NCBI GenBank assembly: GCA_026008535.1 | Contig: BRKX01000009.1 | Coordinates: 63,895,720-63,959,719, forward strand | Length of the DNA stretch: 64,000 nucleotides | Source: Perilla frutescens | Lineage: Eukaryota > Streptophyta > Magnoliopsida > Lamiales > Lamiaceae | Reading direction: 5' to 3' | Shown: positions 23,691-34,915 of the stretch, piece by piece | How positions within the stretch are numbered: position 1 is the first letter of the stretch | Layout of the letters: each line of letters starts with the position of its first letter | The notes under the pieces: generated by a model | The model's database searches: none | The model's input: only the letters and a program-made list of their open reading frames with translations | Told to the model about the DNA's origin: nothing | Program-made: the position numbers and the translations under genes

Positions 23691-23699
23691 TTTAATTTA

Positions 23700-25656
23700 T
23701 AAAGGCATCATGCATATCTATCACTCTTGTATGTAAATATGTAATAGTAAAAAAATTAAAAAAAAAAAAAAAACAACAGCAACTTCCAATTGGCTAACAC
23801 TATGATATATCATTATATATATATAGCCAATTAATATATTTATTCTAAATGTTTTAATGGACCATATGCAAAGACTATTAGATAAATAAATTTTGTAAAT
23901 TAAAAAATGCGTGATTCTAAACCTAGCCCTTGTTTTATTCTCCACAGCCTTGATATTTTAATTAAAATTAAAATATGCTAGCCTTCTGCCTCACCTCTAC
24001 TTAAAACTAAACACAAAATTTGTTCAGTCATTCTCTTATTTATGTTTGGATTTGGATTTCTATAATCTCATTCATAAAGATATATAGGTGTTTTTCACCT
24101 AGAATTGTTAAGGAATTAGATGATGCTAGCTATCTCTTTACTTGTGTCACATGCAACAAATTCGGCCACGAGCACCTTCAGTTGTTTATAATCATGAAGG
24201 GAAAAAAAAACATACATCATCTAATTCATTTATTAACATTGTGAAATCAATTTTGGCATAGGTGACAAAGGTTGTAGAATGGAAATTCGAACACAAATAA
24301 GAGAATAGTTGTGAAAACATTGTTAGAATTTTAATAGTTGAGATATTTTCAACAATATTTTAAACCTCAACTCAACTTGGTGCTGCAAAAAGTGAAGTGT
24401 GGGTTGTAGAGGTTCAAATTTTATGTTACATTTTTCGTGTTTCACTATAAAAAATATGAATTAAAACAATTATAATTTTTTATTGTGAAATAATCAACAA
24501 TAATAATGAATTAGTTAATTGAAAACTAAAAAAAATACTTAAAAATAATTATAAACCATAATTGGGTGGAATTAATGAACTCTAATTAATAATTTTAAAA
24601 CTAAAATAAAACACAATATAATATTAATTAAATTTGATGCTACACGATTAAATTTATTAATTTTTCTTCAATTTTTTAATTCAATTTCAATTTATTGTGC
24701 TTCGATTTAATTTTACACTTATTATTTAGGGTTCGTCATATTCGTACCCAATTAGGGTATATAATTATTTTATTACGAAATAATCAATTATTAATTAGAA
24801 AATAAAATTTATTATTGAAAAATTAATTATATACCCTAATTGGGTAGGATTAACCCTAAATAATAAATGAAAAATTAAAATAAAGTATAATAAATTGAAA
24901 TTGAATAAAAAAATTGAATAAAATTTAATAAATTTAATTATGTAGAACCAAGTGTTGTACAAAGTGTAGCAGAGGATTTCATCTGCTCCTAGAGATACTC
25001 AATTAATGGGGAGCAAATGCGTGAATAATGAAAACCAGATCATCTCTTACATTTCATGTGCCAAACATCCACTTAAAAAAAAGATATTTTTTTTTAACTT
25101 TTTTTAAATTATTATGATTTAATTTAATTTAAATTTTTTATTTAGTGTTCATCCATCCCCAATGAGGGCATATTTAAAAAAAATAAAAAAAATTGCGCAG
25201 GTCTTGTATCCACATCAGACGGTCAATGCGTCGACCAAAACACTAATCAAAATCAGTATCAATAATAACACTAAAAAGTATCAATCAAAAGCCCAAAAAT
25301 ATCACTTGTATAATATTAAAAAATACCACTTGTATCTCTAAAAAGTAACACACGTTTTGATCATTTTTTTTGTCAATATTTTGACCGTTTGATGTACATC
25401 TTATATAGAGGAGAATTTATGGAAAAAAAAAATTAATTATGGCTCACCAAATATTGTAGGATTGGGATGAGAGAATCTACTCGTGAATAACGTTCAGATT
25501 TATCATGGAATGAAAAATAATTATGTAATATTTGTTGGCCGACATTGATTAAACTCTGAACTTGAGTGATTTATTTCGGTCCCATATTCACTTTATGGAT
25601 ACTCACCTCTCTCCACATATTCTCTAGCTAGCTGTAGTAGTATCTGAGAAACAAGA
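23700..25656. other. Intergenic DNA with fold-back and W-box MITE remnants
   Basis: No gene is supported. A fold-back element occupies about 24630-24960: CAATTTCAATTTATTGTGC and TTTACACTTATTATTTAGGG against CCCTAAATAATAAATGAAAAA and AATAAATTGAAATTG. A half copy precedes it at 24420-24610. A partial copy of the TTGACC-type MITE lies at 25194-25400 (GACGGTCAATGCG, AAAATCAGTATCAA). A 74-codon open frame at 24020-24244 has no recognisable family. Confidence 0.5.
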
Positions 25657-26901
25657 ATGGAGACCTTCATGCATTATTATCTTCCTCCACTTCTTCTTTA
25701 ATTCTCCCTCTCTCTCTCTATCTCATCCTCTCCATCCGCAAATTAAAAAGGGCTCCGACGATCTGAAAAACCTGCCTCCCGGCTCCAAGGGTTTGCCGAT
25801 TCTCGGAGAAAATCTGGAGCTCTCCCTGTGAGAGACAGGATGCAAAAATATTCTCCCGAGATATTCGAAACGTCGTTGTTGGGAGAGAAAACGGTTGTAT
25901 TTTGCAGTGCAAAAGGCAACAAGTTTCTCTTCTCGAATGAGAACAAACTCGTCCGCTTACTGGTTGCCTCAATCGCTAAAAAAGGCCTTGTTACCGGAAT
26001 TTGTGGAGAGTGACGGTAAAGAAGCGTTGATCACACTCCACAAACTCCAATACGACGCTCTAAAGCCGGAGGCCTTAAAACAGTACGTGCAGGTGATGGA
26101 CTCGTTGGTTCGTGAGCTACTCGAGAAAGACTGGAGGCCTAATTCAGTGGTCAAGGTTTTTCCATCGTCCAAGAAGTACACCTTTGAGCTGGTGTGCAGA
26201 GTGTTTATGAATGTGGAGGGCTTACACAAGTTGGTGGATCCCTTTTCTCTGTTGGGTAATGGGATGGTATCCATGCCAATAGATTCGCCGGGGACGGCCT
26301 TCAACCGAGCTATCAAAGCAGGAAAAGTGGTGCGTGGTGAGCTGCTGAAGATCGTAGAGGAGAGGAGGAAGGAGATGATGATGGTGGAGAATAAGGAGAG
26401 CGAGGGACGACGACGAGACCTGCTCTCGAAGATGATGCTGCTGACTGATGAAGATGGCAAACATTTGAGTGATGCCAAGGTTGCTAATTTCTTTGTTTGT
26501 TTGCTCATGGTTAGCTTCGAGTCAACCGCTTCTGCAATCACTTCTGTCATGAATTTTCTTGCTCAGCTCCCACACATTTATGATGACGTTTTCAAAGGTA
26601 AGAATTGAACCATTATCTCTATCTATATATAGATCGACTATATATATATATAGAATTTGGTTCAAATGAGAGCAATGCTTGATGTACGTAGGAACGTGAG
26701 AACAATGCTTGTTTAGTGTAATTTTAGTGCTTTCTTACTCTATTGTGATGCAATTAAATTTTATTTTTAATGATTTCCTTATTGTATTTTAGTGTTGAAT
26801 GTTTTAACACCAAAATAAAATAAGAAAAGCACTAAAATTACAGTAAACAAGCTCATTCTCACGTTCCCACATCAAACTTAGTTTCTATTATAATCAACCC
26901 T

Positions 26902-26936
<35 letters not shown>

Positions 26937-27567
26937 GGTATGATTAATATATATGTTCCTCTGTTTCAAAACAGAACAAATTGAGATAGCAAATTCGAAA
27001 GGCCCTGATGAGATGCTAACATGGGAGGATGTTGAAAAGATGAAGTACTCATGGAACGTTGAGCGTGAAACGCTAAGGCTAGCACCCCCGGCACAAGGAG
27101 CATTCAGGGTAGCCATAACTGAATTCACCTATGCAGGTTTCAACATGCCTAAAGGATGGAAGGTGCACACATATAAACAATTAATCCATATACAAATTTC
27201 CATTTTTCTTGGTGGTTTAATTTAATTTATTGCTTAACTCATCAAGAATATAATCATAAATTGGCAGACATTTTGGACAGTCCATGCATCCCACAAGAAT
27301 CCGAACTACTTCCCTGAGCCGGAGAAGTTTGATCCATCACGGTTTGAGGGAGCTGGACCGTCACCTTACACGTTCGTTCCATTTGGAGGAGGGCCTCAAA
27401 TGTGTTCTGGAAGAAACTTTGCTAAGGTCGCAATATTGGTGTTCTTGCACAATGTGGTAACAAGGTTCACACTTGAAAAGGTCATCCCTAATGAGAAGAT
27501 GTTGTTTCATGCTAGGCTTACACCAACTCATGGCCTTCCTCTTCACCTCTATCCTCATCAAAAATAA
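25657..27567 (+). pseudogene. CYP716-like P450 pseudogene, second copy
   Basis: Three-exon CYP716 layout with junctions as in the intact copy: exon 1 25657-26597, exon 2 26975-27162, exon 3 27268-27567. Exon 1 is disabled. Compared with the 7.6 kb copy, an extra TAATT creates a stop at 25699-25701, a 19-bp deletion at about 25829 removes the LGYQRFV region and shifts frame, and one extra C at about 25953 (CTCGTCCGC) shifts it again. Exons 2 and 3 remain open and carry ETLR (K-helix), FDPSRF and the haem loop FGGGPQMCSG. The I-helix reads VSFEST. Intron 1 is 377 bp and contains a MITE and a TA run. The decay is confined to the first ~300 bp, so a shorter product from an internal ATG is possible but would lack the membrane anchor. 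Confidence 0.85.
26658..26906. mobile_element. Inverted-repeat MITE in intron 1 of the second CYP716 copy
   Basis: The left arm (TTGATGTACGTAGGAACG, TGCTTGTTTAGTGTAATTTT) is mirrored by the right arm, whose complement reads TTTGATGTGGGAACGTGAG and GCTTGTTTACTGTAATTTT. The same element lies at the same place in intron 1 of the 39.8-42.6 kb copy and is absent from the short introns of the 7.6 and 32.1 kb copies. It therefore marks a shared ancestor of these two genes. Confidence 0.75.
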
Positions 27568-28476
27568 ACCAATCTGCCACTTGCTTTTATTATGTATAAC
27601 TTGTTTCATTCCTTGGTTGTGAACCTTGTGTTGTTTCTGAGCTTAAAATATAAAGAATAAGGTCTTGTTTGGTTACATTTCCAAACAAAAAATTCCACAT
27701 TTTACTATTCCAACTAGTGAATTATGTTTGGCCGCAGGATTTCCGTGCGATAAATCATTTTCACTTTTTCATTCCTAAGCTTATACCATATTTCTTCTAA
27801 ACCAGCAAGAATAGCTGAGATCTATACCATAATCTAAAATTCCTTGCAAAAACTTGTAATAATCTCCTCATCATGGATACCTTTATTTGGTTGCAGAAGA
27901 TTGAATTATAAGTTTACTATTTTGAATTTGGCAGCTCTTAATATCTTCTTAAAATAATTTGTACATCAATTTATCACTACTACAAATTTATAAATATACA
28001 ACAGGCCACAAACAATGGTTTTGACTTAAAAATGTTGTCTATACAATGTTTACAACATATTTAGACAAAATCATTGTCTAATCTCGAGTGACTTCAAACA
28101 ACAGTTTTGCTAAAACCATTGTTGTTTTTTGTTGTTTTAAAGAGTACAAACTACATATAATAGACAATAATTTAAGTAAAAACAACGATTTTGCAAACTG
28201 TTGTTGTTGTTTTGTTGTTTTTATATTAATTTAAGCAAAAACAATGATTTTGCAAACTGTTGTTGTTTTGTGTAGTTATTATGTAATATTTATATCGTGA
28301 ATTTTCGAATGTTCCAACTAGTAATGGGGAGTTTGTTGGTTATATGTCAAGATTTTATTGCTTAAAATATTTGAATTTGATGCTATGTTGATTTTCTTGT
28401 TTAGATGGTGATTTGCCGTTGTTTGACAATGGCTGACCAATGAGAGAGAGATGAGAGAGTGTGGGAGACATGTGTT

Positions 28477-28553
<77 letters not shown>

Positions 28554-28954
28554 AGGGAGAGGGAGACGTGAGGGTATATTCTATGCTACCCAATGGGTAA
28601 TGCCCGATGTGTCACAAAAGATCTAATGTGATACTTTAATTTTTTAACCTTTTATCTTTTAAATTTTTTCATATTGTAATGGAAGATTTCTTTATGTAGC
28701 TTTGAATACTAAAGAATGAAGGTCGGGATGATGTGATTTTTTTACTGTATGTAGTGTAACTTCTACTCTTTTCATTTGATCATCTACATATATTTTTTTT
28801 GATCAAGATATGTATATATATTTATGGGCCACTACGTTGGTGTTTTGATGAGGGTATTTCCTTTTATTTTTAGTCATGTTTTATTTTTGTTTTCATATTC
28901 AAACCAACATAAATTACTATGGTATTCTATTGAAAAATTTAAATAAAATTTATA
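27568..28954. other. 3' flank, CACTA-like insertion and TG/AG microsatellite
   Basis: 27568-27970 is homologous to 43392-43790, the displaced 3' flank of the fourth copy. Similarity stops at 27975, where CACTACTACAAATTT begins; this looks like a CACTA-type end and is followed by repeated AACAATGGTTTTG / AACCATTGTTG motifs up to about 28275. A (TG)n(AG)n microsatellite occupies about 28474-28550. No gene is seen. Confidence 0.5.
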
Positions 28955-30788
28955 TCAACTGGTTGCATAAGCCTATGAATAAAAGTTGAAATTACTTTGA
29001 ACAATAGAATTAATTTTCTAAGAGCATGTGAGCATGGTATCAGTTTAGAAATGATTATTTATGTTTTTATGTTCAACCATTTGCAATTTAAAATTTTTTA
29101 GATTTTCTTCATTGTTAATTATTTGCATGTTGCTCCAATAAAAAACCATTTTCATATTTAAACAATTCTTCCAACTTTTAATAGTATATATTTATATTTA
29201 GAAATTAATTGCATTTTTTTCAACATGCATTACATGTGTGAAGTTAGCAACCAAAAAAAAAAAGAGCATTTTTAGAAATAAAAAAATAACGAAAATCTTA
29301 CTTATTACTTGACAAAAAATATTGTCTTGCTTCGTAAAGAATCATATTTTCTATCTTAATTTCATCCTAAATTATAACATACAAATGTTTTTCAAAAATA
29401 TATTCTTATCATTTTTTTAGAGATTCACCTTCTTTTCTACCATAATATAATTTATCATCTTTTAGATAATTGTGTGTTCTCTTTTAAGTTTTTTTTTTAA
29501 TTATTTGATCAAAGTTTCAGTAGTAATTTTTAATAAATTGATTGGGTTTAATAACAAAGAAGTTAGCAACTTTGTTAGTTCAATTAAATAAGGACTGAAT
29601 ATAAATGGGGTCAAATAGATAAGTAGAGAGGGCTATTAAAACAATAAAATTTGTCCAGAAACCTCTCAAAAAAAAAAAGAGCATTTTTAGAAATAAAAAA
29701 ATAACGAAAATCTTACTTATTACTTGACAAAAAATATTGTCTTGCTTCGTAAAGAATCATATTTTCTATCTTAATTTCATCCTAACTTATAACATACAAA
29801 TGTTTTTCAAAAATATATTCTTATCATTTTTTTAGAGATTCACCTTCTTTTCTACCATAATATAATTTATCATCTTTTAGATAATTGTGTGTTCTTTTTT
29901 AAGTTTTTTTTTAATTATTTGATCAAAGTTTCAGTAGTAATTTTTAATAAATTGATTGGGTTTAATAATAAAGAAGTTAGCAACTTTGTTAGTTCAATTA
30001 AATAAGGACTGAATATAAATGGGATCAAATAGATAAGTAGAGAGGGCTATTAAAACAATAAAATTTGTCCAGAAACCTCTCAACACGACAAGAAAAGACA
30101 TGAACTTGAGAAAATGTATTATAGAAGTAGAATGACCTACTAAACCAAAAATAAAATGTTGAAGGATCTAATCAAAACAAAACATATATAAAAGCGCTAC
30201 TTTTGCTACAAACCATTGTAAAAAATTAAATATCCATTATAGTAATATATTTTCGAAAAATCAAAATAACTTTATTTTTTATTTCTTTTTTTAATTATTT
30301 ATCAATTTAAATATGTTTAATTCATAATATTGTAATGCATTTTATTTTTTATTTACATGTGTTCAAAATATTATTTAGTAGTCTTCAGTAAATAAAATTG
30401 ATGGGAAAAAATATTGTAGATTAATACATTGCACACAATATATTTATTTATCAATTTAAATATGTTTAATTCATAATATTGTAATGCATTTTATTTTTTA
30501 TTTATATGTGTTCATAACATTACTTAGTAGTCTTCTGTAAATAAAACTGATGGGAAAAAATTATTGTAGATTAATAAATTGCACAAAATATATTTCTTCG
30601 TTACAAGTCCAATACAAGGAAAAATATTTAATTCATGTTGTCATATATCCAAAAATCACTTATACAATTTGAATATTTTTATACTTCACTTTTATAAAAA
30701 TTGCTTATTTGTATTTATAAATAATTTATATTATTCAAACCTAAAATGCATAAAATGATCTCCGTACATCGCACGGGAGAAATACTAG
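28955..30788 (+). mobile_element. Helitron-like element, copy B, with internal duplication
   Basis: Starts at TCAACTGGTTGCATAAG after an A, and ends with the hairpin TCCGT-ACATCGC-ACGGGA, then ATACTAG (CTAG 30785-30788) and a host T. These are good Helitron ends. It is homologous to 15281-16668 but longer, because about 415 bp is duplicated in tandem (units from about 29264 and 29679; both carry GAGCATTTTTAGAAATAAAA and end at TTGTCCAGAAACCTCTCAA). No helicase frame is present. Confidence 0.7.
29264..30093 (+). repeat. 415-bp tandem duplication inside Helitron copy B
   Basis: Two nearly identical units at an exact offset of 415 bp. The junction is an A-run (29669-29678) like the one preceding unit 1 (29253-29263), suggesting slippage or unequal exchange between A-runs. 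Copy A at 15.3 kb has only one unit, so the duplication is younger than the split of the copies. Confidence 0.85.
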
Positions 30789-30826
30789 TTAATCACATAT
30801 GTTACTAATCATTAAAGATGATATCA

Positions 30827-31193
30827 GGCCGGCAATGAGGGAGATCAAAGTGATCCTCTGCACAGAGCCTCTCTATTTATAGGGGCCCACTTTTTTTTAA
30901 TTTTTTTAAGTCCATGTATATATATATATATATATAATCACTCTATTTCTCTCCGCTTCATAAGACAGTCGACATAATACTTTATATTTATTTATATTAG
31001 TTTGAGGTTGTATTTGGATGTTATCAACAATATCAATAAAGTATTTTGAATTTATTTTTGTCAAAATATAATTATAATATGATAATATTTAAATATTTAT
31101 TACTAAAATTAAATTAAATCTTTATTTTAGTAATAGGGCCCCGATTTTTATAATTAGTACAGGACCCCGTAAATATTTAAGATGGCCCTGGAC
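30827..31193. mobile_element. Possible hAT-like MITE
   Basis: A GC-richer left end (CAGGCCGGCAATGAGGG, then TTATAGGGGCCCAC) and right end (ATAGGGCCCCGATTT, then AAGATGGCCCTGGAC) bracket AT-rich DNA, with GATAT next to both. The terminal GGCC/GGGC pattern resembles hAT MITEs. Boundaries are approximate. Confidence 0.4.
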
Positions 31194-31571
31194 GATATTA
31201 ATTTGCGAAAGAGATGTTTCGAGCAAGAAACATGTAACGTATCAAGGTAGAGAAGTTGGCAAAGAAAAGGATATGCAAAAACAAAATCAAGAAGAAAACT
31301 ACCAAAATGAATAAAATAACTAGAAAATAAAGTGGTAGTTTGAAAGCTCTAGTTCACTTAAATGGGCTTCCAATTAATCTCCTCAATGTGCAACTGCAAG
31401 TCTGCAACCACTTCTCTTTACTTTATTTTAGAAATAAAAACTATATTTATATTATCATAATGGAATTGGGATTAGAATTGTACGTTATCTCAATTAAGAT
31501 TAATTAACAAAATTTTATTTCTATGTTGATTTAATTCATATTACCATTTCCGTTGTGCCAATTATATTATC

Positions 31572-31612
<41 letters not shown>

Positions 31613-31821
31613 ATAGAGTATTTTTGAAGTGTTTTTTTTTTTCGGAATAATGCATGTTGTCGCTATGTATATTAGCACAAAATTTATCAACCCAAAAACT
31701 ATTGATTTTATTTGAACTGGTGATCCTTCAATTATGAGATGTGACCCCACGAGCATGAGAACTTAATTAATTAGAGTGGTTAACGTAATTATATATCACC
31801 GCCCTCATAATTATATAAGAC
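31194..31821. other. Intergenic DNA with an ATT microsatellite
   Basis: No gene is seen. About 15 ATT units lie at 31571-31613. The open frames across it are low-complexity artefacts. Confidence 0.5.
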
Positions 31822-32010
31822 AAAAACTTATATGAGACGGTCTCATACATGAGACGGATCAATACATGTGAGTTAATGATACTTCACCCATAAATAATGA
31901 TACTTCACTCATAAATAATGATACATGTGAGTTAATGATACTTCACCCATAAATAATGATACTCACATGCGGGGCATTATTTATAATGTGGACGGTCTCA
32001 CCCAAGTCTG
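31822..32010 (-). mobile_element. MITE with GAGACGGTCTCAT ends, second copy
   Basis: Same family as 17875-18137, in the opposite orientation: ACTTATATGAGACGGTCTC at the left, GTTAATGATACTTCACCC and ATAAATAATGATAC repeats inside, and GACGGTCTCACCCAAGTCTG at the right. It ends about 120 bp before the ATG of the intact CYP716 gene, so it sits in that gene's proximal promoter. Confidence 0.65.
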
Positions 32011-32130
32011 CCCTGCCCCATTATATAATGTGGACATCTTAATTAAGATTAACTTTTTATAACACAAAGTGACAATAGTTCTAGCATATATTCACTAGCT
32101 AGCTAGCAATGTAATATCTCAAAAATTTGC

Positions 32131-33736
32131 ATGGAGACCCTCATGCCTTATGTTCTCTCTCTTCTTCTTATTCTTCTCCCTCTCATCTTGTTCATCCTCA
32201 AAAAGGGCTCCGATGATCGGAGAAACCTGCCGCCGGGCTCCAAGGGCTGGCCAATTGTGGGAGAAAATGTGGAGCTCGCCATGTTAGGGTTTCCGAAATT
32301 TGTGAAAAACAGAATGGAAAAATTCTCTCCCGATGCATTCCAGACCTCGTTGTTGGGAGAGAGAATGGTGGTGTTTTGCGGCGCACAAGGCAACAAGTTT
32401 CTCTTCTCGAACGAGAACAAACTTGTCACCCCATGGCTGCCTCTATCACTGAGGAAGGTGGTGTTGCCGGAATTCGAAGGAACTAGCCAAAAGGAAGTAT
32501 TGGCCTTATTCCCTAACTTCAAAAACGACATGTTGAAGCCGGAGACCTTAAAACAGTACATACCGGTGATGGACTCGTTAGCTCGTGAGCAGCTGGAGGT
32601 CGAGTGGAGGCCTAATTCAGTGGTGAAGGCTCTTCCATTGTCGAAGAAGTACACCTTTGAGCTGTCGAGTAGGTTGTTTATGGATGTGGTGGATCCGGAA
32701 ATGGTGAAGAATTTGTTGGAACCATTTATTGAGATGAGTAAAGGGATGCTATCCGTGCCTATAAATCTGCCAGGAACGGCCTACAACCGTGCTGTTAAAG
32801 GAGGGGAGAAGGTGCGCGAGGAGATGATGAGGATCGTGAAGGAGAGGAGGAAGGAGGAGAGCGAGGGACGAGGACAAGGACAAGGACGAGACCTTCTGTC
32901 GAAGATGCTACTTTTGAGTGATGAAGATGGAAAATATTTGAGTGATGCCATGGTTGCTAATTTCCTAGTTAGTATGCTGGTTGGAACCCACGACTCAACC
33001 TCTTCTGCAATCATTGCTGTCATTAATTTTCTTGCTCAACTTCCACATATTTACGACCATGTTTTCCAAGGTAAGAGTTGGAACATCTCTATTAATATAT
33101 CTATGTTACGAGATAGGCATGATTTATGTTCTGATTCCTCTGTTTCAAAACAGAACAAATGGAGATTGCAAAATCGAAAGGCCCTGATGAGACGCTGACA
33201 TGGGAGGATGTGGAGAAGATGAAGTACTCGTGGAACGTTGCTCGTGAATCGATGAGGCTAACGCCCCCTACACAAGGATCGTTTAGGGAAACCACGGCTG
33301 AATTCACCTATGCAGGTTTCACCATTCCTAAAGGATGGAAGGTACCAAACCAAACCCTAGCCTCCTTATTTATTTCTAGCTAGGTCGTTTAATTTGTTGC
33401 TTAACTCATTAAGAATATATGATCATAAACTTGCAGACATTTTGGACTGTCCATTCGTCCTACAAGAATCCGGACTACTTCCCAGAGCCGGAGAAGTTTG
33501 ATCCATCGCGGTTTGAGGGGACTGGACCGCCACCTTACACGTTCGTTCCGTTTGGAGGAGGGCCAAGAATGTGCCCCGGAAGAGGCTTTGCTAAGCTTGC
33601 AATATTAGTGTTCATGCACAATGTGGTGACAAGGTTCAAACTTGAAAAGGTCATTCCAGATGAGAAGATATTGTTCCATGTTACGCCTACACCGGCTCAC
33701 GGCCTTCCTCTTCACCTCCATCCTCATCAAAAATAA
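32131..33736 (+). CDS. CYP716-family cytochrome P450, intact
   Basis: Predicted ER membrane monooxygenase of the CYP716 family (CYP85 clan), whose characterised members mostly oxidise pentacyclic or tetracyclic triterpenes; the substrate here is unknown. Exons 32131-33070, 33154-33341 and 33437-33736 join in frame with GT-AG introns of 83 and 95 bp to give 475 aa, close to the usual ~480. Visible features in order: anchor near residues 7-23; hinge LPPGSKGWP; FLFSNENKLV; I-helix VGTHDST (G285, D288), where the common Thr after Asp is Ser; K-helix ESMR (E345-R348); FDPSRF (397-402); haem loop FGGGPRMCPG with Cys422. The C-terminus HPHQK matches family style. It is the only one of four copies here with all motifs and no lesion. 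A MITE lies just upstream. It has diverged more than the other copies, so it may differ in substrate. Subfamily not assigned. Confidence 0.92.
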
Positions 33737-34184
33737 ATCAATCTAGAGTGTTCTGCCATTGATGCTCCATGTATAACATGCTTCGTACCATGATTGAGAT
33801 TGTGTATGTGATTGTCTTTAATTTTTTATTTATATATATGCTCCGATGAAACCTAATATATATATTATTGTCGAATTAATTTATGTTTTTGTAAATAATT
33901 CTGGTGTAGTCCAAGATTCTTAAATTTTCCGAGGAAGGTGAATTGTTGGAACAATATTCATGATGGGGGTTTGCGTTTGATGATGATGAGACGTTTTTAA
34001 TATTTAGTTAATCGGACGGGATCCTCTATGCCAATTTGATTGGCATGACCTAACTAAATATATATTCGTTGTATTTCATATGGTAATATGCCATTGGTTG
34101 ACATTGAGTTTAATATGAATCATTAGCCCTACTGACGCCGGAACTTTAAATTGAATATATACTTATTTCGCAAATTTTCCTATA
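33737..34184. other. 3' flank of the intact CYP716 gene
   Basis: The start resembles the 3' UTR of the other copies (CTGCCATTGATGCTCCATGTATAACATGCTTC). Near 34028-34055 TATGCCAATTTGATTGGCATGAC is a short palindrome also found near 2500. No gene is seen. Confidence 0.5.
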
Positions 34185-34515
34185 CACAAGATGTATATCA
34201 GACGGTCAACGTGCGTGACTCAGTCAAAGCATTGATCAAAAAAAATGTCAAAATAGGTGATACTTTTTAGAGATACAAGTGATACTTTTTTGAATTTTGA
34301 ATCATATTTTTTAATATTATGATCGAGATTGATTTTGACAGTTTTTTTCTTTGATTTTTTTTCTGACCGATACATTTTAATGATACAATTGATACTTTTA
34401 GTCATTCATTTATATACCTTTTAGTATCAAGAATGATACTGATTTTGACGAATTTTTTGGTTAACACATTGATCGGGTCAAGACCGTCTGATGTGCACCT
34501 AGTGCACACAAGACA
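34185..34515. mobile_element. MITE with GTTGACC-type ends, copy 3
   Basis: Left: CACAAGATGTATATCAGACG, GTCAACGTGCGTGACTC. Right: TGATCGGGTCAAGACCGTCTG, then ATGTGCACCTAGTGCACACAAG. Between are repeated GATACTTTTTAGAGATACAAG and TGATTTTGAC motifs. This is the same family as 19505-19915. Confidence 0.6.
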
Positions 34516-34670
34516 TGCCTTGCTAATTGTCAGCTCAAAAAAAAAAAGAATTTACTTATATCTGCTCATATGGACATATGGTTAGTTAATTAGGGTGAAT
34601 TAAATTGGAACCTTGAAGTTCGCAAGTCAACTACCCACTGTTACGTTGTAGTTAAATAAGAAACACAACA

Positions 34671-34915
34671 TACTCTCTCCGTTTCCAATTAAATGTTATC
34701 TTGGATAAATGCACACATATTAATAAATTAATTGAGTTATCTAATACACTCTTGTGTTAATACATTAAATGAGTTAAATATATATGTTTGAATGCATTAA
34801 ATGGGGGAAAATATGAAAATAATGTAAATTTTTTGTCTCGAATTTCTAGAATAACATTTATTTTGAAATAAAATTAAAGTGGTAGAATGACACTTATTCA
34901 AAAATGGAGCGAGTA
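34671..34915. mobile_element. Stowaway-like MITE
   Basis: TACTCTCTCCGTTTCC at the left and the complement of TACTCGCTCCATTTTT at the right, 245 bp, with TA at both outer edges. Typical Stowaway size and end sequence. Confidence 0.75.

Noticed and set aside
24020..24244. Frame with CVTCNKFGHEHLQL as a DC1 fragment
   Set aside because: Only one Cys pair and no DC1 spacing; similarity too weak to call.
33101..33307. Reading through intron 1 of the P450s as a continuous frame
   Set aside because: The GT-AG junctions conserved in four copies and the phase fit show that it is an intron.
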